64,000 nt of DNA, taken from positions 124,001 through 188,000 of the forward strand of contig NZ_JBFRGR010000004.1 of the NCBI RefSeq assembly GCF_052115445.1, read 5' to 3'. Origin of the DNA: Paenibacillus_E sp052115445. GTDB taxonomy: Bacteria > Bacillota > Bacilli > Paenibacillales > NBRC-103111. Shown piece by piece: positions 17,086-25,206 of this stretch; the first letter of the stretch is position 1; the number at the start of each line of letters is the position of its first letter. The notes below the pieces were generated by a model. That model searched no databases. It worked only from the letters and a program-made list of their open reading frames with translations, and was not told the DNA's origin. A program made the translations under genes and the position numbers.

Positions 17086-18351
17086 TTATTCTAGGGTTTT
17101 AAAACGCTGCTTGCCAAAGAAAAAATAAAATAAAAATGAAATAACGGAGTATACAACGGCTGTGATGCAAAAGGCGTAGGCATATCCGAAATAACTGCCG
17201 TATCGGAAGACGAGGCCTGTACTAATCGGTGATGCGATAAACCAACCGAGGTTGAATACCGCTTCGCCAGAGCTTGAGGCTAGTCCGCGAAGCGAACGAT
17301 GGACATAGCTCATTTTGATCGAATTATAAAAAGGATTGGCCGCATTCATTAGTGCTTGGCGGAATAGATAGCCACCGGACGATAAATAAAGGTTAGCTGA
17401 AAAAGCGGTGATGAGCAGAAAAGGAATCGAACTCAACTGCAGATAGACGACTGATTTCACTTCACCATAACGTTTGGCTATCATGGGCCCAATTAAGAAG
17501 GCTACGCCAGTAGCTGCTTGTCCTAAGGCAACGATGATACCAATTGCGGATTTCGATGCCTCAAAGCGATCTTCAAAATACACATTGAGATAGGGAACAA
17601 TCATCCCCCCACCAAGTGAGGAGAGTAATCCAAGTAAACAGAAGATGGCGATGACTTGAATAGACGTTTTGTGCTCACGCCAAGTGGCTTTCCAGCTCAA
17701 CGATTCACGTTGCGGTGTATTTTCTTCCTTCTCGAGATCACTTTTTTCAAAAAGAGACATAGGAATGACACCTAGTGCTGCGATGGCAACTCCAATGAGC
17801 AAGGTATACCGTAAGCTATGTATTTCATCAAAACCAATTAAGAATTGGAAGAAATCACAAAGCACGCCACCGATTGCAATGCCAATGACATTGGCCAGCA
17901 TAACCAAAGCCATATTGAGGGAAAAGAGATGAACCCGCTGCTGAGGCGTTGAGTTATTGGCCATGAAAGGCAGAATCGTCGCGGAGACGACGGCTAACGC
18001 CATGCCACCTAAGAAAGCAGATATCAGCATACCTTCATGAAGCTGAATGAGTGATCGTGCGGTCAGTGCGGCAATTGTAAAAATGAGACCGAAAGAAATG
18101 ACGCGCTTCGGACCGAAGCGATCGTTCATGATGCCCGCCGGGATGAGGATGATGGCTGCGGCCAATGCTGTCATCCCTACGATGCTGCCTACCATCGTTT
18201 GCTCGTAGCCCAAGCTTCTTACATAGAGGTTGTACACAAGCCCAAACATGCTAATGCCCAAATTCCAAACAAAATTAAACCAGAAAAATAGCTTAATATT
18301 TCGGCTATAGCCTTCGAGTTGAAGCTTCCATTCACGTAGCAAATTGATCAT
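17086..18351 (-). CDS. Major facilitator superfamily transporter
   Basis: The ATG at 18351 is preferred over a TTG at 18390 because a GGCAGGAA element precedes it. The 421-residue product has about twelve membrane segments and the MFS loop 2-3 motif in GIMNDRFGPKRV. A central cytoplasmic loop (about residue 200) separates the halves. The substrate is unknown; family members of this shape are often drug or sugar exporters. The gene follows no operon partner and is separated from the AraC gene by a hairpin. Confidence 0.85.
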   Translation of the reverse strand: MINLLREWKLQLEGYSRNIKLFFWFNFVWNLGISMFGLVYNLYVRSLGYEQTMVGSIVGMTALAAAIILIPAGIMNDRFGPKRVISFGLIFTIAALTARSLIQLHEGMLISAFLGGMALAVVSATILPFMANNSTPQQRVHLFSLNMALVMLANVIGIAIGGVLCDFFQFLIGFDEIHSLRYTLLIGVAIAALGVIPMSLFEKSDLEKEENTPQRESLSWKATWREHKTSIQVIAIFCLLGLLSSLGGGMIVPYLNVYFEDRFEASKSAIGIIVALGQAATGVAFLIGPMIAKRYGEVKSVVYLQLSSIPFLLITAFSANLYLSSGGYLFRQALMNAANPFYNSIKMSYVHRSLRGLASSSGEAVFNLGWFIASPISTGLVFRYGSYFGYAYAFCITAVVYSVISFLFYFFFGKQRFKTLE

Positions 18352-18508
18352 GCGATATTCCTGCCTTTGTATTTTGTGTCTAAATTGCAATCGCTTTGTC
18401 TATTCTACCACTGGTAAATACATTTGAACACGGGAAACACTTGATATTCGTTCCGATCTGTATAATAATAAGTAGTCTAATCTACGAAGCAGGGAGCACA
18501 TAATTGAG

Positions 18509-18742
18509 ATGTCTACAACAACGAGTATTGTAACGGAAGAGCAGAAACCAGAAGTTGAACAGATTGAGATTTGGAAATGTAAAGCAACAGAATGTAAAGC
18601 TTGGGTTCGTAAAGAATTCGTAACGGAAGCTTTACCAACTTGCCCGCTTTGTAAAACACAGATGGTACGCAGCTACAAGCATGTGCCGGTAGCAGCTAAA
18701 AAAGGAAATAAAAAGTTTCTTGTAGGAAAGAAACGGTTTTAA
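18509..18742 (+). CDS. YdjO-family small zinc-ribbon protein (cold-inducible type)
   Basis: A 77-residue protein with two Cys pairs, WKCKATECKAW and PTCPLCKTQM, forming a likely zinc ribbon, and a basic tail (KKGNKKFLVGKKRF). This matches the YdjO family, described as cold-inducible in Bacillus; the molecular role is not known. GGGAG lies a rather long 13 bases upstream of the ATG. It is a single-gene unit closed by a strong terminator. Confidence 0.8.
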   Translation: MSTTTSIVTEEQKPEVEQIEIWKCKATECKAWVRKEFVTEALPTCPLCKTQMVRSYKHVPVAAKKGNKKFLVGKKRF

Positions 18743-18781
18743 TTGGAATTATTGCAAATTTTCCACTAAATAATAGGTCAA

Positions 18782-18835
18782 GATCAAGAGCATCTTCAGC
18801 GAGGCGTGAAGAGTGATGCTCTTGGTCTTTTTTTT
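18782..18835 (+). terminator. Terminator of the YdjO-type gene
   Basis: GATCAAGAGCATC pairs with GATGCTCTTGGTC (one G-T), with a second inner stem CTTCA/TGAAG, followed by eight T residues. Confidence 0.85.
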
Positions 18836-18887
18836 ATGGAAAGAATAGCCCTAGACAAGCATAGCATGGTAACGAGGGGGAGATGCT

Positions 18888-19331
18888 GTGATTGGGCCTA
18901 CGATAAATGTGAGTGATGATACAGAAGTCATGTTGAAAGAGTTGCAGGACCGTAAGATGAAATGGGACAATATGAAAAAGAGGCAACCCATTCTATCGAT
19001 CGCGACAGGGGTCATCTTATTAATCGCCATTTATATGTTATATCAGCAAGTCATCGTTCGTTCGAGCGGTAATGCTATCATGATATTGGATTTACTCATT
19101 TCGAATAAACTGTTATGCAGCTTGTTGCTCGTATGTATAACGCTGTTTCTGTATGCCTCTAACCGGTCGCGTGAGACGGAGAAAGCGAAGAGTAAATATG
19201 AAGATTTACGTATAGAAGCGATTGAACGTTTGGAGGCTTCCTGGTTGAAAGATGTGAAGTCAGAAGCAAGGGATCAAATTTCGAGCTTCCTTTCCAAGGA
19301 ACATGATATTAATATAGTCTATAAGAATTGA
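18888..19331 (+). CDS. Small two-TM membrane protein, DUF2663/YpbF-like
   Basis: The GTG at 18888 follows GAGGGGGAG by five bases. The 147-residue protein has a charged N-terminal region, two membrane segments (about residues 37-56 and 72-90) and a C-terminal amphipathic helix rich in charged residues. Size and layout agree with the YpbF/DUF2663 family of Bacillales, whose function is unknown. It precedes the CBM9-like gene by 30 bases and may be co-transcribed with it. The family call is from layout and is moderate. Confidence 0.55.
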   Translation: MIGPTINVSDDTEVMLKELQDRKMKWDNMKKRQPILSIATGVILLIAIYMLYQQVIVRSSGNAIMILDLLISNKLLCSLLLVCITLFLYASNRSRETEKAKSKYEDLRIEAIERLEASWLKDVKSEARDQISSFLSKEHDINIVYKN

Positions 19332-19361
19332 TTTGATAGAGTAGGGGAGCAAGGTATACAG

Positions 19362-19970
19362 ATGAGATATATTTGTCGCTACACAGATGAAGTTAGTCGT
19401 ATGAAATGGGAAGATGTACAAGTTGGTTACTTGCGTGACGTGGTGTCGGCGGATGCACCGAGACTGGAAACTCGCTTTCGCGCATGCTGGACTGCGGATA
19501 GTCTGCACATTCGATACGAATGTGAGGATGATCATGTGGTGTCGACGATGACACGGCGTGACGAGCATCTCTATGAGGAAGACGTCGTAGAGGTGTTCCT
19601 AGATCCATTCGGCGGCGGCACGACCTACTACGAGTTTGAAGTAAGCCCGGGTGGCGTCTTGTTTGATGCATTGATACATAATAGGCTGGATGGTAACAAG
19701 GATGTCGATACTTCGTGGATAGCGGAGGGATTTCAAGCAAACGTCATGAAAGGTACTGATGACGGTTGGCTTGTCTATGATGTGCGGATTCCATTCGCGG
19801 ATTTAGATGAGGCAGGTGTGCCACATGCGGGAGCGGTCTGGCATTGGAATGTTTTCCGTATCGATGATGACCGCGATGGCGTTCGGCATTACTCAGCCTG
19901 GTCGCCTACAGGGCTCGTCAATTTCCATGTTCCTCAGCAATTTGGGGAGCTCGTGTTTGTGAAGGAATAG
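19362..19970 (+). CDS. CBM9-like carbohydrate-binding domain protein without a signal peptide
   Basis: A 202-residue single-domain protein. The pattern FRACWTADSLHIRYECEDDHV, LYEEDVVEVFLDPFGGGTTYYEFEVSPGG, and WSPTGLVNFHVPQQFGELVF is that of the CBM9-type sandwich (DOMON-related) seen in xylanases and in stand-alone cytoplasmic proteins of Firmicutes. There is no signal peptide, so a direct role in polysaccharide binding outside the cell is unlikely; it may bind a sugar ligand inside. It is the last gene before a 730-base repeat-rich gap, and I see no terminator. Confidence 0.65.
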   Translation: MRYICRYTDEVSRMKWEDVQVGYLRDVVSADAPRLETRFRACWTADSLHIRYECEDDHVVSTMTRRDEHLYEEDVVEVFLDPFGGGTTYYEFEVSPGGVLFDALIHNRLDGNKDVDTSWIAEGFQANVMKGTDDGWLVYDVRIPFADLDEAGVPHAGAVWHWNVFRIDDDRDGVRHYSAWSPTGLVNFHVPQQFGELVFVKE

Positions 19971-20029
19971 ACTCCTGCACATTGAAAAGATACCCTTCGG
20001 AACGAATGGCTTCCCACTGTATAGCGCAT

Positions 20030-20213
20030 TAGTCCGAAAATGCCGAATTAATCTCACTATTTGCATCCTTTCGATGGTAATAGTCCGAAATAGCCTGACT
20101 AAATCGCCCTAACCACCGCTCAGGCGGGGAAAAAGGGGGAATAAGTCGGTGAAATCGGACTATTGGTCTTTTGTAGCAAGGAATTCTCGATTTAGTTCGG
20201 AAATATCGGACTA
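20030..20213. repeat. Class B four-site 21-bp palindrome module
   Basis: Four TA-bounded 21-bp sites start at 20030, 20081, 20142 and 20193, that is 51, 61 and 51 bp apart. Sites 1 and 2 begin with the half-site TAGTCCGA; sites 3 and 4 end with its complement TCGGACTA, so the module is symmetric about its centre. The remaining half-sites are looser (CCGAATTA, CCTGACTA, TAAGTCGG, TAGTTCGG). Linkers of 30, 40 and 30 bases show little similarity. It lies between two convergent genes. Confidence 0.85.
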
Positions 20214-20234
20214 AACAGATTTCTGTGAATACCA

Positions 20235-20545
20235 AATTCATCACTCACTATCCACCTACTTACCATCCCCCTCCAACAAGCTACTTTCTACCTACTGATC
20301 CAATTTCACACTCCAACAAGCTACTCTCTATATAGCAATTCCCTGCCACCTACTCCAACAAACTACTCTCTCCTAGTATTCCCTTGCCACCTACTCAAAC
20401 AAGCTACTCTCTACCTGCAATTCCCTGCCACCTACTCCAACAAACTACTCCTTCCTAGTATTCCCCTGCCAACCACGCCAACTTGCCACTCTTTTCCTAT
20501 CAATCCCGCGCAACCCCTCCAACAAGCTATTCTTTACCTATCCTC
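20235..20545 (+). repeat. Degenerate 41-bp tandem repeat array, seven units
   Basis: The core CCAACAAGCTACTC or close variants recurs at 20273, 20313, 20355, 20396, 20437, 20478 and 20519, giving periods of 40, 42, 41, 41, 41 and 41. Units are C/T-rich and carry CCACCTACT before the core and a CTACCT or CCTAGTATTCCC spacer. The period is not a multiple of three and no reading frame runs through. A single unit in reverse orientation is found at 8430-8456. Confidence 0.8.
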
Positions 20546-20557
20546 TAACTACACGTG

Positions 20558-20680
20558 TAAGTCGAAAAAATCGACTTAGAGGCCTCTCAAAGCCAAGCTG
20601 CGCTTGTGTAAGTCGAAAAAATCGACTTAGAGATGTCGCAAAACCAAGCTGCGCCTGTGTAAGTCGAAAAAATCGACTTA
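20558..20680. repeat. Three tandem 21-bp perfect palindromes, 51-bp period
   Basis: TAAGTCGA, AAAAA, TCGACTTA occurs identically at 20558, 20609 and 20660. Intervening 30-base segments are related to one another (both contain CCAAGCTGCGC). The 21-bp size and the 51-bp period equal those of the class A and B modules, so this is probably a variant of the same element. The last copy ends 20 bases before the rocD stop codon and may also act as its terminator, though no T tract follows. Confidence 0.85.
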
Positions 20681-20699
20681 CACGGCACACCAACGCAAC

Positions 20700-21899
20700 T
20701 CACTCCACGCGCAACACTTCGTGTAGTTGCTGCCAAGCCCAATCCAGCTCATCCTTCGTGATGACCAGGGGAGGTGCCAAACGAATGATATGCTCGTGTG
20801 TTTCCTTGCACAGCAGGCCTTTATCCTTCAATGCTTCGCAGAATGGGCGGGCTGGGACGGTTAAATCGATCCCGATGAATAAGCCGCGGCCGCGAATCTC
20901 CTGAATGAGCGGATTCTTGATTTCCTGAAGCCGCTTCAGGAAATAAGCCCCAAGCGCATCGGAACGCTCCGCGAGCTGTTCCTGCTCCAACACTTCAAGT
21001 GCAGCAATCCCGACGGCGCAGCCGAGCGGGTTGCCGCCGAACGTCGAGCCGTGCGAGCCCGGCTCGAACACCTCAAGGACCTCACGATCTCCGGCCACAG
21101 CCGAGATCGGAAAAACACCGCCGCCAAGTGCTTTGCCCAGCACATACAGGTTCGGCGTGACGCCTTCCCAGTCGCTGGCAAAGCGGCGGCCCGTGCGGCC
21201 GAATCCCGTTTGGATTTCGTCCGCGACGAACAATACCTGATTCGCCTTGCAGAGCTCATAGCTTTCCCGCAGAAACCCTTCCTGCGGGATCACAATGCCA
21301 GCTTCGCCCTGAATGGGCTCCACGATAAATCCGGCGGTGTTCGGCCCAATCGCCTCCCGCAGCGCATCGACATCGCCGTATGGGATCATCCGGAAGCCTG
21401 GCGTGAAAGGCCCGAAGCCTCGTTTGTATTCCGGAGACGAGGAGAAGGAGGTGATGGTCACGGTACGACCGTGGAAATTACCCTCACAGACAATAATCTC
21501 CGCATGATTCTCCGGAATGCCTTTCACATCATAGCCCCACCGTCGGACGGCTTTGACAGCTGTTTCAACCGCTTCTGCGCCTGTATTCATAGGTAATATC
21601 AGTGGTTTACCCGTATATAGCGCCAATTTCTCATAGAACCGCCCAAGGATTTCGCTATGAAAAGCTCTAGAAGTCAAAGTAACCTTGCCTGCTTGTTCAA
21701 TTAATGCGTTTATTATATGTGGATGACGATGTCCCTGATTCAGAGCGGAATACGCACTCAGCATGTCCATGTATCGTTGGCCTTCGGGATTTTCAACCCA
21801 AACGCCTTCGGCTTTGGAAATCACCAGCGGCAGCGGATTGTAATTACGTGCACCATATTTCTCTGTTTGTTCAATAATCTTCGAGCTTTGCGTTGGCAT
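20700..21899 (-). CDS. rocD: Ornithine aminotransferase
   Basis: The ATG at 21899 follows AAGGAGG by eight bases and is preferred to the upstream ATG at 21929. The 399-residue product is a class III PLP-dependent aminotransferase; it converts ornithine and 2-oxoglutarate to glutamate semialdehyde and glutamate. Signs are the N-terminal YGARNYNPLPLVISKAEGVWVEN, MNTGAEAVETAVK, the DEIQTGFGRTG motif, and the PLP Lys in LYVLGKALGGGVFP. It is divergent from aspA and lies 2 kb from rocF, so arginine breakdown genes are grouped here though on separate transcripts. The middle of the gene (21000-21500) is notably GC-rich compared with its neighbours. Confidence 0.93.
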   Translation of the reverse strand: MPTQSSKIIEQTEKYGARNYNPLPLVISKAEGVWVENPEGQRYMDMLSAYSALNQGHRHPHIINALIEQAGKVTLTSRAFHSEILGRFYEKLALYTGKPLILPMNTGAEAVETAVKAVRRWGYDVKGIPENHAEIIVCEGNFHGRTVTITSFSSSPEYKRGFGPFTPGFRMIPYGDVDALREAIGPNTAGFIVEPIQGEAGIVIPQEGFLRESYELCKANQVLFVADEIQTGFGRTGRRFASDWEGVTPNLYVLGKALGGGVFPISAVAGDREVLEVFEPGSHGSTFGGNPLGCAVGIAALEVLEQEQLAERSDALGAYFLKRLQEIKNPLIQEIRGRGLFIGIDLTVPARPFCEALKDKGLLCKETHEHIIRLAPPLVITKDELDWAWQQLHEVLRVE

Positions 21900-22085
21900 A
21901 TAAGTTTTCCTCCTTATAACATATATCAAGGTTGTACTTCATTGTATTCATTATTAGCGTATGATGACTTCCTGAGTATATAATTGAGAAATAGGCGAGG
22001 ATTTGCAATCTTAGCTACCCAGTGCATATCCTTCACTTTTAAGCTAAAAATAACCATGTTAGTGGACTTATTGCCTTTCAGGTTT

Positions 22086-22157
22086 GTTCTGATGTTTGGT
22101 TAGTTCTGATCTCTGTGTTGTTCAAATGTTCTATTGTTCTAGCTCGTTCTACGTTCA
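22086..22157 (+). repeat. Cluster of seven GTTCT/GTTCA direct repeats upstream of aspA
   Basis: GTTCT or GTTCA occurs at 22086, 22103, 22120, 22128, 22136, 22146 and 22153 within 72 bases, the first two followed by GAT. The cluster is in the 306-base rocD-aspA gap, about 50 bases before the aspA start. It may be a regulator-binding region or a low-complexity leader. No clear promoter was assigned in the rest of the gap. Confidence 0.4.
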
Positions 22158-22205
22158 ATCAAAGCTTTGGGAATGAAATATGAAGTGAAAAAGGATGGTA
22201 GTCGA

Positions 22206-23624
22206 ATGACTTATCGCATCGAGAAAGACTTTTTAGGAGAAAAGCAGGTCCCCTCTCAAGCCTATTATGGCATTCAAACGATGAGAGCAATTGAAAATTT
22301 CCCGATTACAGGTGTTACCATTCATGGTGAGCTTATTACTGCGTTGGCGGAAGTGAAGCGGGCAGCGGCACAAGCGAATATGGATACACATATGCTGCCT
22401 AAGAAAATTGGTGAAGCCCTAGTTAAAGCTGCAGAAGAAGTAAGCAACGGACAGCTCTTGGGGGAATTTATCGTCGATTCCATTCAAGGCGGTGCTGGTA
22501 CCTCCATCAATATGAATATGAACGAAGTGCTGGCCAATCGGTCCCTAGAGCTTTTAGGCGAGGAAAAAGGAAGTTACTTCCATTGTAACCCGAATAATCA
22601 TGTGAACATGTCACAATCGACGAATGATGTGATTCCAACAGCGATCAAAATAGCAGCCTACCGCTTGTCGGAGCAATTAATAGAAGCATTAACTTCCTTA
22701 CAAAGCGCTTTCGCACGGAAAGAAATTGAATTTGATGATGTGATCAAAATGGGGAGAACCCATCTCCAAGATGCCGTGCCGATCCGAATGGGTCAGGAGT
22801 TTGGGGCCTATGCACGTGTACTGTTGCGTGATATCCAACGAATCAAGCAAGCGATGCGCGGACTTCTGATCGTCAATATGGGAGCTACAGCCGTAGGAAC
22901 AGGGCTTAATGCCAAGCCGGAGTACGTCGAGCGAGTTATGTTTCATTTGAAATCAGCAGTTGGTATTCCAGTTGAAATTTCGGAGCATTTAGTCGACGGC
23001 ACACAGAATATGGATGCGTACACTGAGCTTTCTGCATCGCTTAAAGTATGTGCGGTGAACCTCTCGAAAATATGCAATGATATCCGCATGATGGCTTCAG
23101 GGCCTCGCGCAGGATTAGGGGAACTAAAGCTGCCACCAAGACAGCCAGGTTCGTCGATCATGCCGGGGAAAGTAAATCCGGTCATGCCGGAGGTCGTGAA
23201 TCAAGTGGCTTTCCAGGTTATAGGCAACGATCATACGATTTGTTTAGCCTGTGAAGCAGGGCAGTTTGAGCTTAATGTGATGGGGCCAGTTCTTGCTTTT
23301 AATCTCTTGCAGTCCCTAAAAATATTACGCAATGCGGCAAGTGTATTCGAACGCTTCGCAATTGAAGGCTTGGAAGCGGATCGTGAACGGTGTAAGAATT
23401 ATGTGGAGCAAAGCTTCGGTATCGTGACAGCCTTAAATCCTCATCTAGGCTACGAGGTTGCCGCACAGCTTGTGAAAGAGGCGGTACGTACAGGCCTCAC
23501 ATTGAAGGAACTCATCTTAGAACGAGGTCTTCTCACACAAGAGGAGATCGAAGAAATTCTGAATCCGATTCAAATGACTACTCCTGGTATCGCAGGTGAC
23601 AGATTGCTTCGTCCAGCAGACTAG
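22206..23624 (+). CDS. aspA: Aspartate ammonia-lyase
   Basis: The ATG at 22206 is chosen because MTYRIEKDFLGEKQVPSQAYYGIQT matches where family members begin; AAGGATGG lies about eight bases upstream. The 472-residue enzyme deaminates aspartate to fumarate and ammonia. Conserved segments of the aspartase/fumarase superfamily are visible: GTSINMNMNEVLANR, the MSQSTNDVIPT segment, and the signature loop GSSIMPGKVNP with the catalytic Ser. Aspartase rather than fumarase is indicated by close overall resemblance to bacterial AspA and by the ammonia-producing amino acid context. It is a single-gene transcript ending in a strong terminator shared with the convergent VOC gene. Confidence 0.92.
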   Translation: MTYRIEKDFLGEKQVPSQAYYGIQTMRAIENFPITGVTIHGELITALAEVKRAAAQANMDTHMLPKKIGEALVKAAEEVSNGQLLGEFIVDSIQGGAGTSINMNMNEVLANRSLELLGEEKGSYFHCNPNNHVNMSQSTNDVIPTAIKIAAYRLSEQLIEALTSLQSAFARKEIEFDDVIKMGRTHLQDAVPIRMGQEFGAYARVLLRDIQRIKQAMRGLLIVNMGATAVGTGLNAKPEYVERVMFHLKSAVGIPVEISEHLVDGTQNMDAYTELSASLKVCAVNLSKICNDIRMMASGPRAGLGELKLPPRQPGSSIMPGKVNPVMPEVVNQVAFQVIGNDHTICLACEAGQFELNVMGPVLAFNLLQSLKILRNAASVFERFAIEGLEADRERCKNYVEQSFGIVTALNPHLGYEVAAQLVKEAVRTGLTLKELILERGLLTQEEIEEILNPIQMTTPGIAGDRLLRPAD

Positions 23625-23629
23625 ACGTA

Positions 23630-23667
23630 AATACCCCCGACTCCAAAAAAAGGAGCGGGGGTTATTT
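23630..23667. terminator. Terminator between aspA and the convergent VOC gene
   Basis: ACCCCCGACTCC pairs with GGAGCGGGGGT around seven A residues, followed by TATTTG. On the other strand the loop and flanks supply a T-rich tail as well, so it may serve both genes. Confidence 0.75.
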
Positions 23668-23675
23668 GTGCCTCA

Positions 23676-24083
23676 TTATGCCGTTTTCTCATAAAACATA
23701 ATCCGGTTTCCGAACGGATCAGTCACAGTCACTTCGCGGGTATGCCATGGTGTTTTTTCAATGCCTGGTCGGGAGAATTTGAATTTTTGTTCGAGTAAGC
23801 GAGTATGGAAAGCAGTAAGGTCTTCCATTTCTACACGTATTGCCGCTCCTGGACTGCAGTCACCGTAATGCTCCGTTAAATGAATAACAAGTGATCCTAA
23901 GGTAACTTCCATGTAGAGAGGTAAATCGGGCTCGAAACGGTGCTCAAAGCCTAGAGCGAAGCCTAAATAATCGATATAAAATTCCCTGGCTTTCGTTTCA
24001 TCGAAAATGCGAAATATGGGAGTTACCCCGTTGATCGTTGGTATGAGATTCACCTCCTGCCCAAACTCATAAAATCTGCTCAC
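23676..24083 (-). CDS. Glyoxalase/bleomycin-resistance (VOC) superfamily protein
   Basis: A 135-residue one-module VOC protein. It has PIFRIFDETKAREFYIDYLGF at the start of the domain, LYMEVTLGSLVIHLTEHYGD in the middle and TREVTVTDPFGNRIMFYEK at the end, with metal-ligand-like His and Glu residues. Close relatives are described as glyoxalase-like or bleomycin-resistance proteins; the substrate is unknown. The listed start is a GTG that overlaps rocF by 17 bases but has no Shine-Dalgarno; the strong AGGAGG downstream (24052-24057) sits just before codons that are not standard starts, so the start is uncertain. It is likely translated with rocF. Confidence 0.75.
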   Translation of the reverse strand: MSRFYEFGQEVNLIPTINGVTPIFRIFDETKAREFYIDYLGFALGFEHRFEPDLPLYMEVTLGSLVIHLTEHYGDCSPGAAIRVEMEDLTAFHTRLLEQKFKFSRPGIEKTPWHTREVTVTDPFGNRIMFYEKTA

Positions 24084-24984
24084 CGAACAAGGAACTGATA
24101 AGGCTTACAGCCAACAGGGAGGTTTTGTTGCTGTCATCGAGCAGCGGATTCACTTCAACAAATTCGGCAGAAGTCACGATGCCAGCTTCATGCAGCATTT
24201 CCACAGCGAGATGAGCTTCGCGGAAATGAAGTCCTCCTTTGACTGCAGTCCCCGTTCCTGGTGCCTCGATGGGGTCCACGGAATCAACATCATAACTAAG
24301 ATGAACGCCATCTGTTTTTATTTTAATATAATCAATGGCTTCTTGCATCACATGAGCCATACCTTTGCGATCAATATCGTACATGGTAAAACATTTGATA
24401 CCTAGTGATCGAATCAGCTTTTTCTCACCTTCATCCAGAGACCGAGCCCCGATGAGTACGATATTCTCCGGCTTCACCTTGGGGTTAGTCCCATGTATAC
24501 CTGTTAATAATGGATGCCCGATACCCAAGCTGACGGCAAGGGACATGCCATGGATATTACCAGATGGGCTTGTGTCCGGTGAATTTAGGTCGGAGTGGGC
24601 ATCAATCCAGATGACCCCTAGATTCGAATAATGAGCGGATAATCCTGCAATTGTGCCAATCGCTATGCTATGATCGCCACCAATAATGAGTGGGAAATGA
24701 CCTTGGCTGACAACCTGAGATACCTGCTCGGCAAGCTGAGTATTTATCGCTATAACCTCTGCGAAGTAATTAAGATTGGTTGAACCCACTTGCGCATCTA
24801 AGTGAGTTGCTGTGTCATTCACAAGACGAAGATCAGCAACATGATCTACTGTATAGGTTAATTGCTGTAGCTCTTGAAGTAGCCCGGCTTCAAAAATAGC
24901 TTTAGGTCCATGGCTTGCGCCTCGGCGACCTGCTCCAAGATCAAAGTTGACACTGATTGCCGCGATGTTCGGTTTGATACTCAT
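24067..24984 (-). CDS. rocF: Arginase
   Basis: The ATG at 24984 follows AAGGAG by eight bases, and the product starts MSIKPNIAAISV as in other bacterial arginases; upstream GTG/ATG codons are not needed. The 305-residue enzyme hydrolyses arginine to ornithine and urea and supplies RocD with substrate. The dimanganese motifs are GGDHSIAIGT, WIDAHSDLNSPDTSPSGNIHGM and SYDVDSVDP, and the C-terminal AEFVEVNPLLD is present. Its stop overlaps the start of a VOC gene. No RocR-type enhancer or sigma-54 promoter was recognised nearby, so control may differ from Bacillus subtilis. Confidence 0.93.
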   Translation of the reverse strand: MSIKPNIAAISVNFDLGAGRRGASHGPKAIFEAGLLQELQQLTYTVDHVADLRLVNDTATHLDAQVGSTNLNYFAEVIAINTQLAEQVSQVVSQGHFPLIIGGDHSIAIGTIAGLSAHYSNLGVIWIDAHSDLNSPDTSPSGNIHGMSLAVSLGIGHPLLTGIHGTNPKVKPENIVLIGARSLDEGEKKLIRSLGIKCFTMYDIDRKGMAHVMQEAIDYIKIKTDGVHLSYDVDSVDPIEAPGTGTAVKGGLHFREAHLAVEMLHEAGIVTSAEFVEVNPLLDDSNKTSLLAVSLISSLFGEQIL

Positions 24985-25136
24985 CGGATCAACTCCTTTT
25001 GATTGGCTGACTAGACGATAAATTCTCGGGCCCATGCTCCTTTGACTAACATTCCCAATCTACATGTAACCATCCTTCTTTACTATATGAAGCTATATTT
25101 TCTTTGTTCGCTCGTGATTTCCTTTTTGTGTGAGGT

Positions 25137-25185
25137 AATAAAAAACAAAACAAGCCGGGACACATTAAATAGCGCCCAGCTTGTT
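25137..25185 (-). terminator. Terminator of the SulP transporter gene
   Basis: On the minus strand AAACAAGCTGGG pairs with CCCGGCTTGTTT across a 15-base loop and is followed by a T-rich tail (TGTTTTTTATT). Confidence 0.7.
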
Positions 25186-25206
25186 TTTAATTGTGTAGCC
25201 ACTTCG

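Noticed and set aside
20558..20680. CRISPR-like look: identical 21-bp palindromic repeats with 30-base spacers
   Set aside because: Only three repeats, the two spacers are clearly related to each other, there are no cas genes, and the same spacing recurs in non-identical modules elsewhere.
19981..20699. Hidden gene in the 730-base CBM9-rocD gap
   Set aside because: The gap is filled by three repeat types with periods that are not multiples of three; remaining frames are short and lack start signals.
21051..21596. Long plus-strand ORFs opposite rocD
   Set aside because: They are antisense shadows in a GC-rich part of rocD, with no ribosome binding site or recognisable domain.
21900..22060. 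Possible sigma-54 promoter for rocD (TGGG...TTGC on the minus strand near 22010)
   Set aside because: The GG to GC distance is 11-12 bases rather than the required 10, and no RocR-type activator is encoded nearby.
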